58,770 nucleotides of DNA from Pseudomonadales bacterium (GTDB lineage Bacteria > Pseudomonadota > Gammaproteobacteria > Pseudomonadales > Azotimanducaceae), in contig JADHNI010000013.1 in the NCBI GenBank assembly GCA_016779585.1, positions 1-58,770 on the forward strand, given 5' to 3'. Of this stretch, positions 18,214 to 26,230 are shown piece after piece. A program made the translations under genes and the position numbers. Below the pieces are notes generated by a model. The model was not told the DNA's origin. It made no database searches and saw nothing but the letters and a program-made list of their open reading frames with translations. How positions within the stretch are numbered: position 1 is the first letter of the stretch; every line of letters begins with the position of its first letter.

Positions 18214-18804
18214 TTAGTCCTCTTTCAGGCCAAGATACTCCTGCACGCTGGACACGTCCAATTCGTCAGCCGCAAGCAGGCTTTCCAGGTGTTCGCGATT
18301 GTTCACCAGTCCTCGTGAGCGCAACACACCCTGTTCATTAATGAGCGCAGCAAAGGGCAGGCGATTGACGCCCAATATCATGCCCAGGGTTTGTGACAGG
18401 ACATACCGGTCCGGATCTATGCCGTGCTCCCTGGCATAGGTTTCATGAACAGCAACATCGTCACCATCGGATGCATAGAGTACCTGGACTTTTTCCTTAT
18501 TCGCCATGTCTGCAACAATCGGTAGCAGCGAACGGCAGATCGGGCAGCCAGGCGACATAAAGAAAATGAACGTGGACGCCTCCCCGGGTGCACCGACCTC
18601 GACGGTTTTACTTCCCAGGGTCTTGACTGCAACTGACTCCAGCTGCTCACCAATCTTCGGCCCGCTGGCAGGTGTCAGGGCGCCTACTGGCGCGACCCGC
18701 TCATGTAACACGCCGATCTGGCGCGCCAGTGCAAATACGGCAAACAGGAGCAGGAGCACCACGACCCAGAGGATCAGGTTGGAGATAACAAGTGCCGCGG
18801 TCAT
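18214..18804 (-). CDS. mauD: Amine dehydrogenase accessory thioredoxin-like protein MauD
   Basis: A membrane-anchored thioredoxin-fold protein required for disulfide formation in the six-disulfide small subunit. The start ATG at 18804 forms an ATGA overlap with the mauE stop; a GTG at 18816 is an alternative. The 196 residues have an N-terminal helix (about 5-25), then a periplasmic thioredoxin domain with the CPIC active site. Two bases separate its stop from the mauA start. Confidence 0.92.
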   Translation of the reverse strand: MTAALVISNLILWVVVLLLLFAVFALARQIGVLHERVAPVGALTPASGPKIGEQLESVAVKTLGSKTVEVGAPGEASTFIFFMSPGCPICRSLLPIVADMANKEKVQVLYASDGDDVAVHETYAREHGIDPDRYVLSQTLGMILGVNRLPFAALINEQGVLRSRGLVNNREHLESLLAADELDVSSVQEYLGLKED

Positions 18805-19331
18805 TCCGACCACCACAGGCGCTGTTCAGTATAGTTCGAAATCAGTAGTGTCATGGTGACATAGATACCTGATGCTGCGGCTACCGCGATGATGATTGTC
18901 AGGTAATCGAGCCAGACAAGGTCGCGTGTACCCACCGCCAAGGTACAGGCGGAGAGGAATGCTGCCAGCAAAATGTTTCTCAGGACATGAAAGTAACTGA
19001 TACCTTCACCGCGGGATCCGAGGCAGCCACAGTCGATGTGTGTTCTTCCCCTCAGCAGGTTGGCCAGGATACCTGCCGCGTAGAGCAGCAACATGGCGAG
19101 CCCCAGCATGACACCCCAGAGGTATGCCTGGGTGATGAGCAGTGTCGCTGCGATGACCTCAGCGGCAACCACTGTGATAGCTTCCACAGGTACCAGGAAT
19201 TCTGGCAGTACCCTGTAGTCAGCGACCTGTTGGCGAAATGCCACCACGTCCTGGTATTTCTCCAGGGCGGACATGGCGAACAGCAGGGCGAAGCTGCCGA
19301 GCAGCGTATAAAGTGCAGCGGGATCAATCAT
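18801..19331 (-). CDS. mauE: Amine dehydrogenase accessory membrane protein MauE
   Basis: An integral membrane protein of 176 residues with about four to five helices and a conserved cysteine pair (HIDCGCLGS) as in the MauE/DoxX-like family. With MauD it is thought to handle disulfide exchange for the TTQ subunit. It overlaps mauB by 8 bp and mauD by 4 bp, so all four genes are likely translated as a coupled set. Confidence 0.92.
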   Translation of the reverse strand: MIDPAALYTLLGSFALLFAMSALEKYQDVVAFRQQVADYRVLPEFLVPVEAITVVAAEVIAATLLITQAYLWGVMLGLAMLLLYAAGILANLLRGRTHIDCGCLGSRGEGISYFHVLRNILLAAFLSACTLAVGTRDLVWLDYLTIIIAVAAASGIYVTMTLLISNYTEQRLWWSE

Positions 19332-20499
19332 TGTTTTTTGCGGGCGTCAGGCTCTGCAGGATTGTTGGGAAACTGAGATCAGTGATGGTGCCGGTAAGTT
19401 GTGTCGTCACCAGGTCATAGACACTGACCTGGCCTGAGATAATGGAGCCGACATACAGGCGCGGTTTCTCATCCTGGGAGACAGCAATGGCGGTAGCGGG
19501 TTCCGGGAGCGTCAGCCGGTGGCGAATAGCACCGGATTGTGCGTCCAAGTACCAGATTTCAACACCAGGTGCCTTGTGACCACCAGTGTCCTCAGCATCT
19601 GCCATGGGGTGCATCAGGGCCAGCAGCATATTGGTCGACCGATGTAGTGCCAGCGGCTGCATACCACCAATTCGCCACTCACCGGTGCCGTCGTCGATCA
19701 CAAACCGTTCCTCTACCTTCAGTTCTTCATTTTCAAGGTCCAGTTCCACACCGATGACCCGGCCAAGGAATGAGTTGAATACCCATCCACGGTCATCCCG
19801 CGCAGCCTTTTCCATCAGTGGATCTGCCTGCAGGTCAAAGAACACGCCGGAGCGATCACGTGCTATCTCGTTGCCGTCAGCATCTAGCATGATGATCTGT
19901 ACCGTGCCGTCACCGCAGAGCTGCAGGAACCTCAGGCCTTTATCCGGGTATACAAGCCCGCAGCCTGCGGTGGATATTTCATTCAGGAACTGCCCACTGT
20001 TCAGGTCAGCCACCGATATGGTGTTGCCCGGTGTAATGTTGGTGACAAGCATGAGACGTGTATCGCCGTCGTGCAGAAGGCCTGAATAGTTGCGCATGGG
20101 TGAACCACCTGCATGCCTGGGTGGAATAACAATCTCGCTGAGGGGGGAGAGGTTCTCAATGTCGTAAGTGGAGATAACGTCTGTGCGTTCACCTCGAGTA
20201 TGTCGGCTCAGGTAGGTTTCCGCAGCATGCAGGACGCCGCGTTCGACTTCGATTTCAAAAGCGTTTGCATCAATGCCCGTCGAAATCATGCCCAGGACCT
20301 CAAGGGTGTCTGTATCAAAGAGAAGGGCGTTTTCTCCAAAGGTGTTGATCAGAAGTGCGTGCTCAGGGATGGCCCTGATGGATTCTGCTTTCAGGGTTTC
20401 CGGGGCGATGTCTGCCTGGGCTGCCAGGCTGGCGCCGATCAATAGGGCGCACACCATCTGGTACAGATGGGTTTTGCTAAAAAACATACGCTGGAACAT
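19324..20499 (-). CDS. mauB: TTQ amine dehydrogenase large (alpha) subunit
   Basis: The 391-residue periplasmic heavy chain, a seven-bladed beta-propeller that clamps the TTQ subunit. A Sec-type signal peptide covers about residues 1-30 (MVCALLIGASLAAQA). Propeller repeats such as NTFGENALLFDTDTLEVLGM, MLLALMHPMADAEDTGGHKA and KPRLYVGSIISGQVSVYDL match MauB/AauB. It is the first gene of the operon B-E-D-A-cytochrome and begins 35 bp after dnaE2 on the same strand, so its promoter may lie inside the dnaE2 end. Confidence 0.93.
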   Translation of the reverse strand: MFQRMFFSKTHLYQMVCALLIGASLAAQADIAPETLKAESIRAIPEHALLINTFGENALLFDTDTLEVLGMISTGIDANAFEIEVERGVLHAAETYLSRHTRGERTDVISTYDIENLSPLSEIVIPPRHAGGSPMRNYSGLLHDGDTRLMLVTNITPGNTISVADLNSGQFLNEISTAGCGLVYPDKGLRFLQLCGDGTVQIIMLDADGNEIARDRSGVFFDLQADPLMEKAARDDRGWVFNSFLGRVIGVELDLENEELKVEERFVIDDGTGEWRIGGMQPLALHRSTNMLLALMHPMADAEDTGGHKAPGVEIWYLDAQSGAIRHRLTLPEPATAIAVSQDEKPRLYVGSIISGQVSVYDLVTTQLTGTITDLSFPTILQSLTPAKNND

Positions 20500-20534
20500 G
20501 GCTCCCCACGATTCTCATCAGGTGAGAGAGCATA

Positions 20535-23500
20535 TTACCGAAAATCCCTCGACTTCAGGGAGAAATGCTCAAGGTAGTGGCTCAGGTCCTCAACGTGACC
20601 TGCAATCACATGAATCACGGATTCCTGGCGTTCCAGGACTCCCTTGATCTTCAGCAGTCTCCCCTGGACAACGGCGGACCGGTAAGTCTCAAGAATGCGT
20701 GTCCAGATCACCACATTGATGTTGTCGGTTTCATCTTCAAGGGTCAGGAACAGCACGCCGGACGCCGAGGCCGGACGTTGTCGTCCGGTCACAATGCCTG
20801 AAACCTGAACGAATCGCCCATGGCGGATTCGCTTGAGGTCTTTTGCCGTTTTACACCTGGCGAAAGGTGCATCCGTCTGTTCGCGCAGCAGCGACATCGG
20901 GTGCCTGCCCAGTGTCAGCCCAAGGCTCAGGTAATCAGCGCGAAGGTCGTCAGCCTCACCGGGTGCGGGCAGGATGACCGGCGTCTCGGCGGGATAAGCC
21001 TGTTTCGATTCCGCTACATGAAATAGAGGCGATTCCGGCAGGATGGCGCCCGCCTGCCAGTGTGTCTGGTAACGATGCCCTGACAGGTCCTTGAAGGCGC
21101 CGCCCTCTGTCAACCGTGCCAGGTCTCCCTTGTCGAGGCGTGCACGCCTGGCGATGTCATGAAGGCTTCTGACAGGTGACGTATTGCGGGCATGCACGAT
21201 TCGCAGCGCTGTATCCTCGCGTAATCCCTTGATGCGCTGGAACCCAAGCCTGATAGCGGGTTGCTTTGAGGCGATTTCTCCATGGTAGGTAGGGGCTTCC
21301 AGGGTGGATTCCCATTCACTGGCGTTGATATCTACCGGTCTGATTTCAATATCATGACGCCTGGCATCCTGGACAAGCTGGGATGGGGAGTAAAAACCCA
21401 TAGGCTGGCTGTTCAGGAGGCCGCAGTAAAAAGCCGCTGGCTCATGCCGCTTGATCCAGGCTGAAAAATAAACCAGCAGGGCGAAGCTGGCTGCATGGGA
21501 TTCGGGAAACCCATAGTCACCAAAACCCTTGATCTGTTCAAAGATGCGCTCAGCGAAATCCTGGTCGTGCCCACGCTCCAGCATGCCTTCCACGAGCTTT
21601 ACCCTGAAATGTTCCAGGCCACCCTTGCGCTTCCAGGCTGCCATGGCGCGCCTCAGCTGGTCCGCTTCCCCTGGGGAGAAACCTGCAGCCACCACCGCCA
21701 GTTTAATGACCTGTTCCTGAAAAATAGGCACGCCAAGGGTGCGCTCAAGTACAGACTTAACGGCATCGTTAGCATAGGTGACTTTTTCGATGCCGTTTCT
21801 TCGTTTCAGGTAGGGGTGAACCATGTTGCCCTGTATGGGGCCGGGCCGAACGATGGCGACTTCGATCACCAGGTCATAGAAGTTCCGGGGCTTCAGCCTG
21901 GGCAGCATGGACATCTGGGCACGGGACTCAACCTGGAACACGCCGACACTGTCACCTTTCTGCAGCATTTTGTAGGTCAGCGGGTCTTCGGCGGGAATGG
22001 TTGCCAGTGTCAGGTCTGTGGCCCGGTATTCGTTGATCATGTCGATGCTTTTTCGAATCGCCGTCAGCATGCCAAGGGCAAGCACATCAACTTTCAGCAG
22101 GCCAAGGGATTCAAGGTCGTCCTTGTCCCACTGGATGATCGTGCGATCCTCCATGGCAGCATTTTCGACAGGCACAAGGTGTGACAAGGGGCCGCTTGAA
22201 ATCACGAAGCCGCCAACATGCTGTGACAGGTGCCTGGGGAATCCCAGGATGGCATTAACCAGCGTAAGAAACTGGTCAATGACTGGGCTGCGCGGGTTAA
22301 CGCCGGCCTCCAGGAACCTGGCCTGTAACTGTTCCCTCTTGTCCCACCAGGAAAGTGACTTGGCAAGGTGGTCCACGAGCTGCAGATCCAGCCCAAGAGC
22401 CTTGCCGACATCACGAATGGCGCTCTTGGGGCGGTAGGTCACAACCGTTGCGGCAATCGCCGCCCGATGACGGCCATATTTCTTATAGATGTACTGTATG
22501 ACTTCTTCGCGTCGCTCATGCTCGAAATCGACATCAATATCCGGGGGCTCGTTGCGTTCCTTCGAGATAAAACGCTCAAACAGCAGGCTGACCCTTGCCG
22601 GGTCCACCTCTGTGATATCAAGGCAATAACAGACGGCGCTGTTGGCCGCTGAACCCCGGCCCTGGCAGAGAATGCCCTGGCTGCGGGCGAACTGAACAAT
22701 GTCGAACACCGTAAGAAAGTAGTACTCGTACTGCATCTCTGCGATCAGGCCCAGTTCTTTTTCTATCAGCTCAATGACATGAGCTGGTGCGCCATCCGGC
22801 CATCTTTTCTGCATGCCGTACTCGGTCAGCTGTCTCAGGTACTTCGAGGGTGAGAGTCCGGGGGGTACCAGTTCTTCCGGATACTCATAACGCAGTTCAT
22901 CCAGGGAAAAATGGCACAGGTCGGCAATCCGGGTGCTGGCCTCGAGCAGGGCAGGCGGATAAAGCTGTTTCAGTGTCGTGACCGGGCGCAGATGTTTCTC
23001 CCGGTTCGCGAACAGCAATCTGCCCGCCAGCTGGATGGACTGGCGCATTCTGACCGCAGATACCACATCCAGCAGGGGTTTCCTGTCCGGATGATGCATG
23101 TGCACATCACCGCAGGCGACCTGCGGCAGGGAAAAACGCTGCGCCAGTTTGAAGGCATGTTCGTAGCAGCCGATGGATTGCCCGTCCGGGAATATCTCCA
23201 GACCGATCCAGAGTCTATCCCGGAATATGGCGGCCAGCGTTTCACCACACTGGCGATGATGTTTTTTCGGTTTGCCCGGAATCCAGATGGCCAGGCACTG
23301 GTCTGTCGCGATGTCGAGATCCCTCATGGATAACCGGTATTCACCCTTGTCCGCACGTCGCCGTGCGATGGTGATCAGGTTACAGATCTGGCCGTAAGCT
23401 ACCCGGTTTGGTGCCAGCAGCACCACGAGGACCTGTTCATCCAGCTGAAACTCACTGCCCACAATCAACTTGATGCCGTGTTCCTTCGCGGCCACATGGG

Positions 23501-23645
23501 CTTTCACCACGCCAGCCATGCTGCATTCATCGGTCACGGCAATCGCGGTGTAGCCGAGCAGGGCAGCCTGCTCGACCAGTTCTTCAGGATGAGATGCCCC
23601 TCTTAAAAAGGAATAGTTACTTATACAATGCAGCTCAGCGTACAT
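20535..23645 (-). CDS. dnaE2: Error-prone DNA polymerase DnaE2
   Basis: The C-family polymerase of the SOS mutasome. I chose the ATG at 23645 (MYAELHCISNYSFLRGASHP), which matches the family start. The frame extends to 23726, but that would translate through a LexA box. The 1036 residues contain the PHP domain (AVTDECSMAGVVKAH), the polymerase core with GRGSAANSAVCYCLDI and the catalytic DIDVDFEHERRE, a fingers/HhH region and an OB fold, ending in the typical SRDFR. The LexA box is 14 bp upstream. imuA-imuB, usually adjacent, are about 11 kb away. Confidence 0.96.
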   Translation of the reverse strand: MYAELHCISNYSFLRGASHPEELVEQAALLGYTAIAVTDECSMAGVVKAHVAAKEHGIKLIVGSEFQLDEQVLVVLLAPNRVAYGQICNLITIARRRADKGEYRLSMRDLDIATDQCLAIWIPGKPKKHHRQCGETLAAIFRDRLWIGLEIFPDGQSIGCYEHAFKLAQRFSLPQVACGDVHMHHPDRKPLLDVVSAVRMRQSIQLAGRLLFANREKHLRPVTTLKQLYPPALLEASTRIADLCHFSLDELRYEYPEELVPPGLSPSKYLRQLTEYGMQKRWPDGAPAHVIELIEKELGLIAEMQYEYYFLTVFDIVQFARSQGILCQGRGSAANSAVCYCLDITEVDPARVSLLFERFISKERNEPPDIDVDFEHERREEVIQYIYKKYGRHRAAIAATVVTYRPKSAIRDVGKALGLDLQLVDHLAKSLSWWDKREQLQARFLEAGVNPRSPVIDQFLTLVNAILGFPRHLSQHVGGFVISSGPLSHLVPVENAAMEDRTIIQWDKDDLESLGLLKVDVLALGMLTAIRKSIDMINEYRATDLTLATIPAEDPLTYKMLQKGDSVGVFQVESRAQMSMLPRLKPRNFYDLVIEVAIVRPGPIQGNMVHPYLKRRNGIEKVTYANDAVKSVLERTLGVPIFQEQVIKLAVVAAGFSPGEADQLRRAMAAWKRKGGLEHFRVKLVEGMLERGHDQDFAERIFEQIKGFGDYGFPESHAASFALLVYFSAWIKRHEPAAFYCGLLNSQPMGFYSPSQLVQDARRHDIEIRPVDINASEWESTLEAPTYHGEIASKQPAIRLGFQRIKGLREDTALRIVHARNTSPVRSLHDIARRARLDKGDLARLTEGGAFKDLSGHRYQTHWQAGAILPESPLFHVAESKQAYPAETPVILPAPGEADDLRADYLSLGLTLGRHPMSLLREQTDAPFARCKTAKDLKRIRHGRFVQVSGIVTGRQRPASASGVLFLTLEDETDNINVVIWTRILETYRSAVVQGRLLKIKGVLERQESVIHVIAGHVEDLSHYLEHFSLKSRDFR

Positions 23646-23659
23646 TGGCCTATAAAAAG

Positions 23660-23679
23660 TACTGTATATATAAACAGTA
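23660..23679. promoter_or_regulatory. LexA (SOS) box upstream of dnaE2
   Basis: TACTGTATATATAAACAGTA differs by one base from the gammaproteobacterial LexA consensus TACTGT-(AT)4-ACAGTA. It ends 14 bp before the dnaE2 start and 27 bp before the divergent FKBP gene at 23707. It should make dnaE2 DNA-damage inducible and may also affect the FKBP gene. Confidence 0.92.
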
Positions 23680-23706
23680 CTATACATCTGCTCAGGGGAA
23701 ATAAAA

Positions 23707-24201
23707 ATGCCCATATCGAAGAACAAGGTCGTCGCCTTTCAATACGTCCTGACCGATGAAGAAGGGAAGAAAGTTGAGGATAGTGGCGATGAACCCATGG
23801 TTTACCTGCACGGTGGCTACCGGAACCTGCTGCCAGCACTGGAAACCGCACTGGAAGGCAGGGACAAGGGTGACCTGGTTTCCGTGACACTGCCGCCAGA
23901 GCAGGCCTACGGTTTAAGAGTTGAGGACTCGGTGCAGCGGGTGCCGATCAAGCACCTGCTGACCCGGGAGAAGCGACTGCGGCCGGGTATGGCGGTCAGG
24001 GTAAACACGAAGGATGGACCCCGGGACGTGGTCATCACGAAGGTGGGTAAATTCAACGTGGATGTGGATACAAACCACCCCCTGGCGGGTAAAACCGTCA
24101 CTTTCAATATCGAGGTCAAGGATATCCGTGATGCGGTGCAGGAAGAGCTGAGACATGGCCACTCTCATGGCTGGGATGCAGACCCTCACCACCATCATTA
24201 A
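23707..24201 (+). CDS. FKBP-type peptidyl-prolyl isomerase, SlyD-like
   Basis: A cytoplasmic prolyl isomerase and chaperone, 164 residues. The FKBP domain (about 1-75 and 130-150) encloses an insert-in-flap domain (about 75-125). SlyD-type hallmarks include VVAFQYVLTDEEGK, YLHGGYRNLLPALE and GDLVSVTLPPEQAYG. The C-terminus is histidine-rich (GHSHGWDADPHHHH), suggesting nickel or other metal binding as in SlyD. A Shine-Dalgarno AGGGGA precedes the ATG. It is divergent from dnaE2 across a LexA box. Confidence 0.92.
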   Translation: MPISKNKVVAFQYVLTDEEGKKVEDSGDEPMVYLHGGYRNLLPALETALEGRDKGDLVSVTLPPEQAYGLRVEDSVQRVPIKHLLTREKRLRPGMAVRVNTKDGPRDVVITKVGKFNVDVDTNHPLAGKTVTFNIEVKDIRDAVQEELRHGHSHGWDADPHHHH

Positions 24202-24222
24202 CCTGACATTGAGAATAAATAT

Positions 24223-24251
24223 TAAAGAAAAAGCAGGGTTTTCTTTATTTT
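24223..24251 (+). terminator. AT-rich hairpin terminator after the FKBP gene
   Basis: TAAAGAAAA (24223-24231) pairs perfectly with TTTTCTTTA (24239-24247) around a 7-nt loop, followed by TTTT. The stem is AT-rich, so strength is uncertain. It lies 21 bp after the FKBP stop, on the same strand. Confidence 0.55.
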
Positions 24252-24387
24252 CACTATCGGTCCAATGCGGCTTGCCGATGATATCCGCTAAATGAGGCCA
24301 TTAAGGTTAAAGAAATCTTTAAGTTTCCTTTACGCAAGTTAATCCGAGCTTAACCACCTCCATCTACACTGGCGCCCGTTCCGTGGG

Positions 24388-24453
24388 GAGACTCTGGTTA
24401 GCGCGCGCACGGAATGTTTTTAAACCGTGCAGTTTTAACCAGAGTCTCTTTTT
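24388..24453 (+). promoter_or_regulatory. Nested hairpin with T-run in the leader of the lipoprotein gene
   Basis: A perfect 13-bp outer stem (GAGACTCTGGTTA 24388-24400 with TAACCAGAGTCTC 24436-24448) encloses a 6-bp inner stem (GCACGG 24407-24412 with CCGTGC 24425-24430). TTTTT follows at 24449-24453. It ends 37 bp before the lipoprotein ATG, leaving little room for a promoter after it. It therefore looks like a transcription attenuator or structured leader of the lipoprotein-receptor unit, or the 3' end of a small RNA. The rest of the 289-bp spacer (24202-24490) holds the FKBP terminator and an AT-rich stretch with no gene. Confidence 0.6.
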
Positions 24454-24490
24454 GAACTCATACAAATAAACAGTGAAAGAGGTGTGACAA

Positions 24491-26149
24491 ATGGGGAAGA
24501 AATTCCTGCTCTCTGCTTTTGTGGTCCTGTTCATCACCGGTTGCGGTGGCGGCGGTGGCGATATCAACATCGAACCGACTACTATCGATAACTCGGTCAA
24601 TGACTCAAACAACACCAATGTTGGTGGTGGTGACAATCCAGATGATATCTGCGCGTCTTACACCAACTCTGGTGGTCAGCTCATCCAGGGTAAAGCCGAC
24701 TCTAACGGTAACTGCTCTTACTCAGCTTCCTTCCTGGATGCAGGTAACCCACTGACCGTCGACATGACTATTCCGGCGCTGGAAAACGGTGGTGCTCACC
24801 TGTTCGAAGGCAGCCTGTTTGTTGGTCGTAACTACGACAACGACGCAGACATGGCTGCGGCAGGTATCTCCCAGGGTGGTGACGGTCCCACGCTGACTGT
24901 TGAAGCCGGTGCAACCGTTGCTTTTGCAACCAGCTCTGACTTTGTCATCATTAACCGTGGTTCACAGATTTTTGCTGTGGGCACGGCTGATGCGCCGATT
25001 ACCTTCACTTCTATCTCAGACGTAAATGGCACAGTGGGTGCTGAAGACGTACAGCAGTGGGGTGGTATGGTCATCAATGGCTTCGGTGTCACCAACAAGT
25101 GTGAGTACACCGGCAATCGCGGCGAGTCAGGATTCAGCACTTCTGATTGCCACGTTGCAGCTGAAGGTGCCGCAGGTCTTGATACTTCACACTACGGTGG
25201 TGACAACGACGAAGACAGCTCTGGCCGTCTCGAATACTTTATCACCAAGCACACGGGTGCCCAGGTGGCGAACGGTGACGAGCTGAACGGCATCTCTTTT
25301 GGTGGTGTTGGCAGCAACACAATCGTCAGCAACCTGCAGGTTTACTCTACGTTTGACGATGGCATCGAGATGTTCGGTGGTTCAGTGAACTTCGAGAACT
25401 TTGTTGGTGTTTATGCCCGTGACGACACCATCGACATTGACGAAGGCTATAACGGCTCTATCACTAATGCGCTGGTTATCCAGAGTGAAACAGATGGCAA
25501 CCACTGCATCGAATCTGATGGCCTGGGCAGCTTCTCAAGCCTTACATCGGAAGAAGTTGAAGCCAAAATTGCCCAGGGCCTGCAAAGCGCGCCGACGATT
25601 ACTAACCTGACCTGTGTTGTTTCTCCAAATGGTGCAGACACTGCAACCCACGACCCCGGAGCAGGCTGGCGTTTCCGTGAAGGTATCTTCATGAACATCA
25701 GCGACTCCATGGTGATCAGTTCGCCTGGTGTAGATTCTTCAGACAACAACTACTGCCTGCGAATCGATAATCGCTCTGCGGTTGCCGCTGAAGATGGCGA
25801 TCTTGTCATGACTTCCAACATCCTGGCCTGTCAGGATCAGGATCGTGGCGACACTATTGGTGGTCTGTCTCCGGCAGCGTGGGCTTCAGCCAACGGCAAC
25901 CAGTTTGCGACTATCTCTGCAGTAACAGATCCCACTGCTAACGCTGATACTGGTCTGGTACTTCTGGAAGGCACTCCGCCCATCTACTCTGCAGAGTTCA
26001 GCGCCATGGTCGTTGATGATGCTGCGCCCACTGTACCTGCCCCTGCTTCCGGCCGGATCGGTGCTGCACTCCAGTCAGCTGACTGGGCGCAAGGTTGGAC
26101 CTACGGTATTTTCGACGGTTCACGCGCTCAGCCTCTGTGGTTCGAATAA
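24491..26149 (+). CDS. Large secreted lipoprotein paired with a TonB-dependent receptor
   Basis: A 552-residue lipoprotein of unknown function. The signal MGKKFLLSAFVVLFITGC has a lipobox ITGC with Cys18 as the modified residue, followed by a Gly-rich and Asn/Asp-rich linker. The mature part has turn-rich repeats (GSLFVGRNYDNDAD; TVEAGATVAFA; FVIINRGSQIFAVGT; NGISFGGVGSNTIVSNLQV; DDTIDIDEGYNGSITNALVI). These suggest a right-handed beta-helix. Several paired cysteines are present. Codon use differs slightly from neighbours, with repeated GGT and AAC as in highly expressed genes. It probably binds or processes the ligand imported by the receptor downstream. Confidence 0.8.
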   Translation: MGKKFLLSAFVVLFITGCGGGGGDINIEPTTIDNSVNDSNNTNVGGGDNPDDICASYTNSGGQLIQGKADSNGNCSYSASFLDAGNPLTVDMTIPALENGGAHLFEGSLFVGRNYDNDADMAAAGISQGGDGPTLTVEAGATVAFATSSDFVIINRGSQIFAVGTADAPITFTSISDVNGTVGAEDVQQWGGMVINGFGVTNKCEYTGNRGESGFSTSDCHVAAEGAAGLDTSHYGGDNDEDSSGRLEYFITKHTGAQVANGDELNGISFGGVGSNTIVSNLQVYSTFDDGIEMFGGSVNFENFVGVYARDDTIDIDEGYNGSITNALVIQSETDGNHCIESDGLGSFSSLTSEEVEAKIAQGLQSAPTITNLTCVVSPNGADTATHDPGAGWRFREGIFMNISDSMVISSPGVDSSDNNYCLRIDNRSAVAAEDGDLVMTSNILACQDQDRGDTIGGLSPAAWASANGNQFATISAVTDPTANADTGLVLLEGTPPIYSAEFSAMVVDDAAPTVPAPASGRIGAALQSADWAQGWTYGIFDGSRAQPLWFE

Positions 26150-26162
26150 GGACATAATGAAA

Positions 26163-26200
26163 CGCAAGGTGTTCAAAGCATTGAGCACCTTGCGCTTTTT
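26163..26200 (+). terminator. Rho-independent terminator between lipoprotein and receptor genes
   Basis: CGCAAGGTGTTC (26163-26174) pairs with GAGCACCTTGCG (26183-26194) over 12 bp with one G-U pair, followed by CTTTTT. It sits 14 bp after the lipoprotein stop and 30 bp before the receptor start. It probably attenuates rather than blocks read-through, giving more lipoprotein than receptor mRNA. Confidence 0.85.
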
Positions 26201-26230
26201 ATTCGAATGATTCAAAAGAGAGGCGAGTAA

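Noticed and set aside
23680-23705. Additional LexA box next to the first
   Set aside because: AGTACTATACATCTGCTCAG has only a partial CTGT/ACAG-like half and no second half at the required spacing.
23645-23726. Extended N-terminus of DnaE2
   Set aside because: It would be encoded by the LexA box itself and lacks family similarity; ATG 23645 fits.
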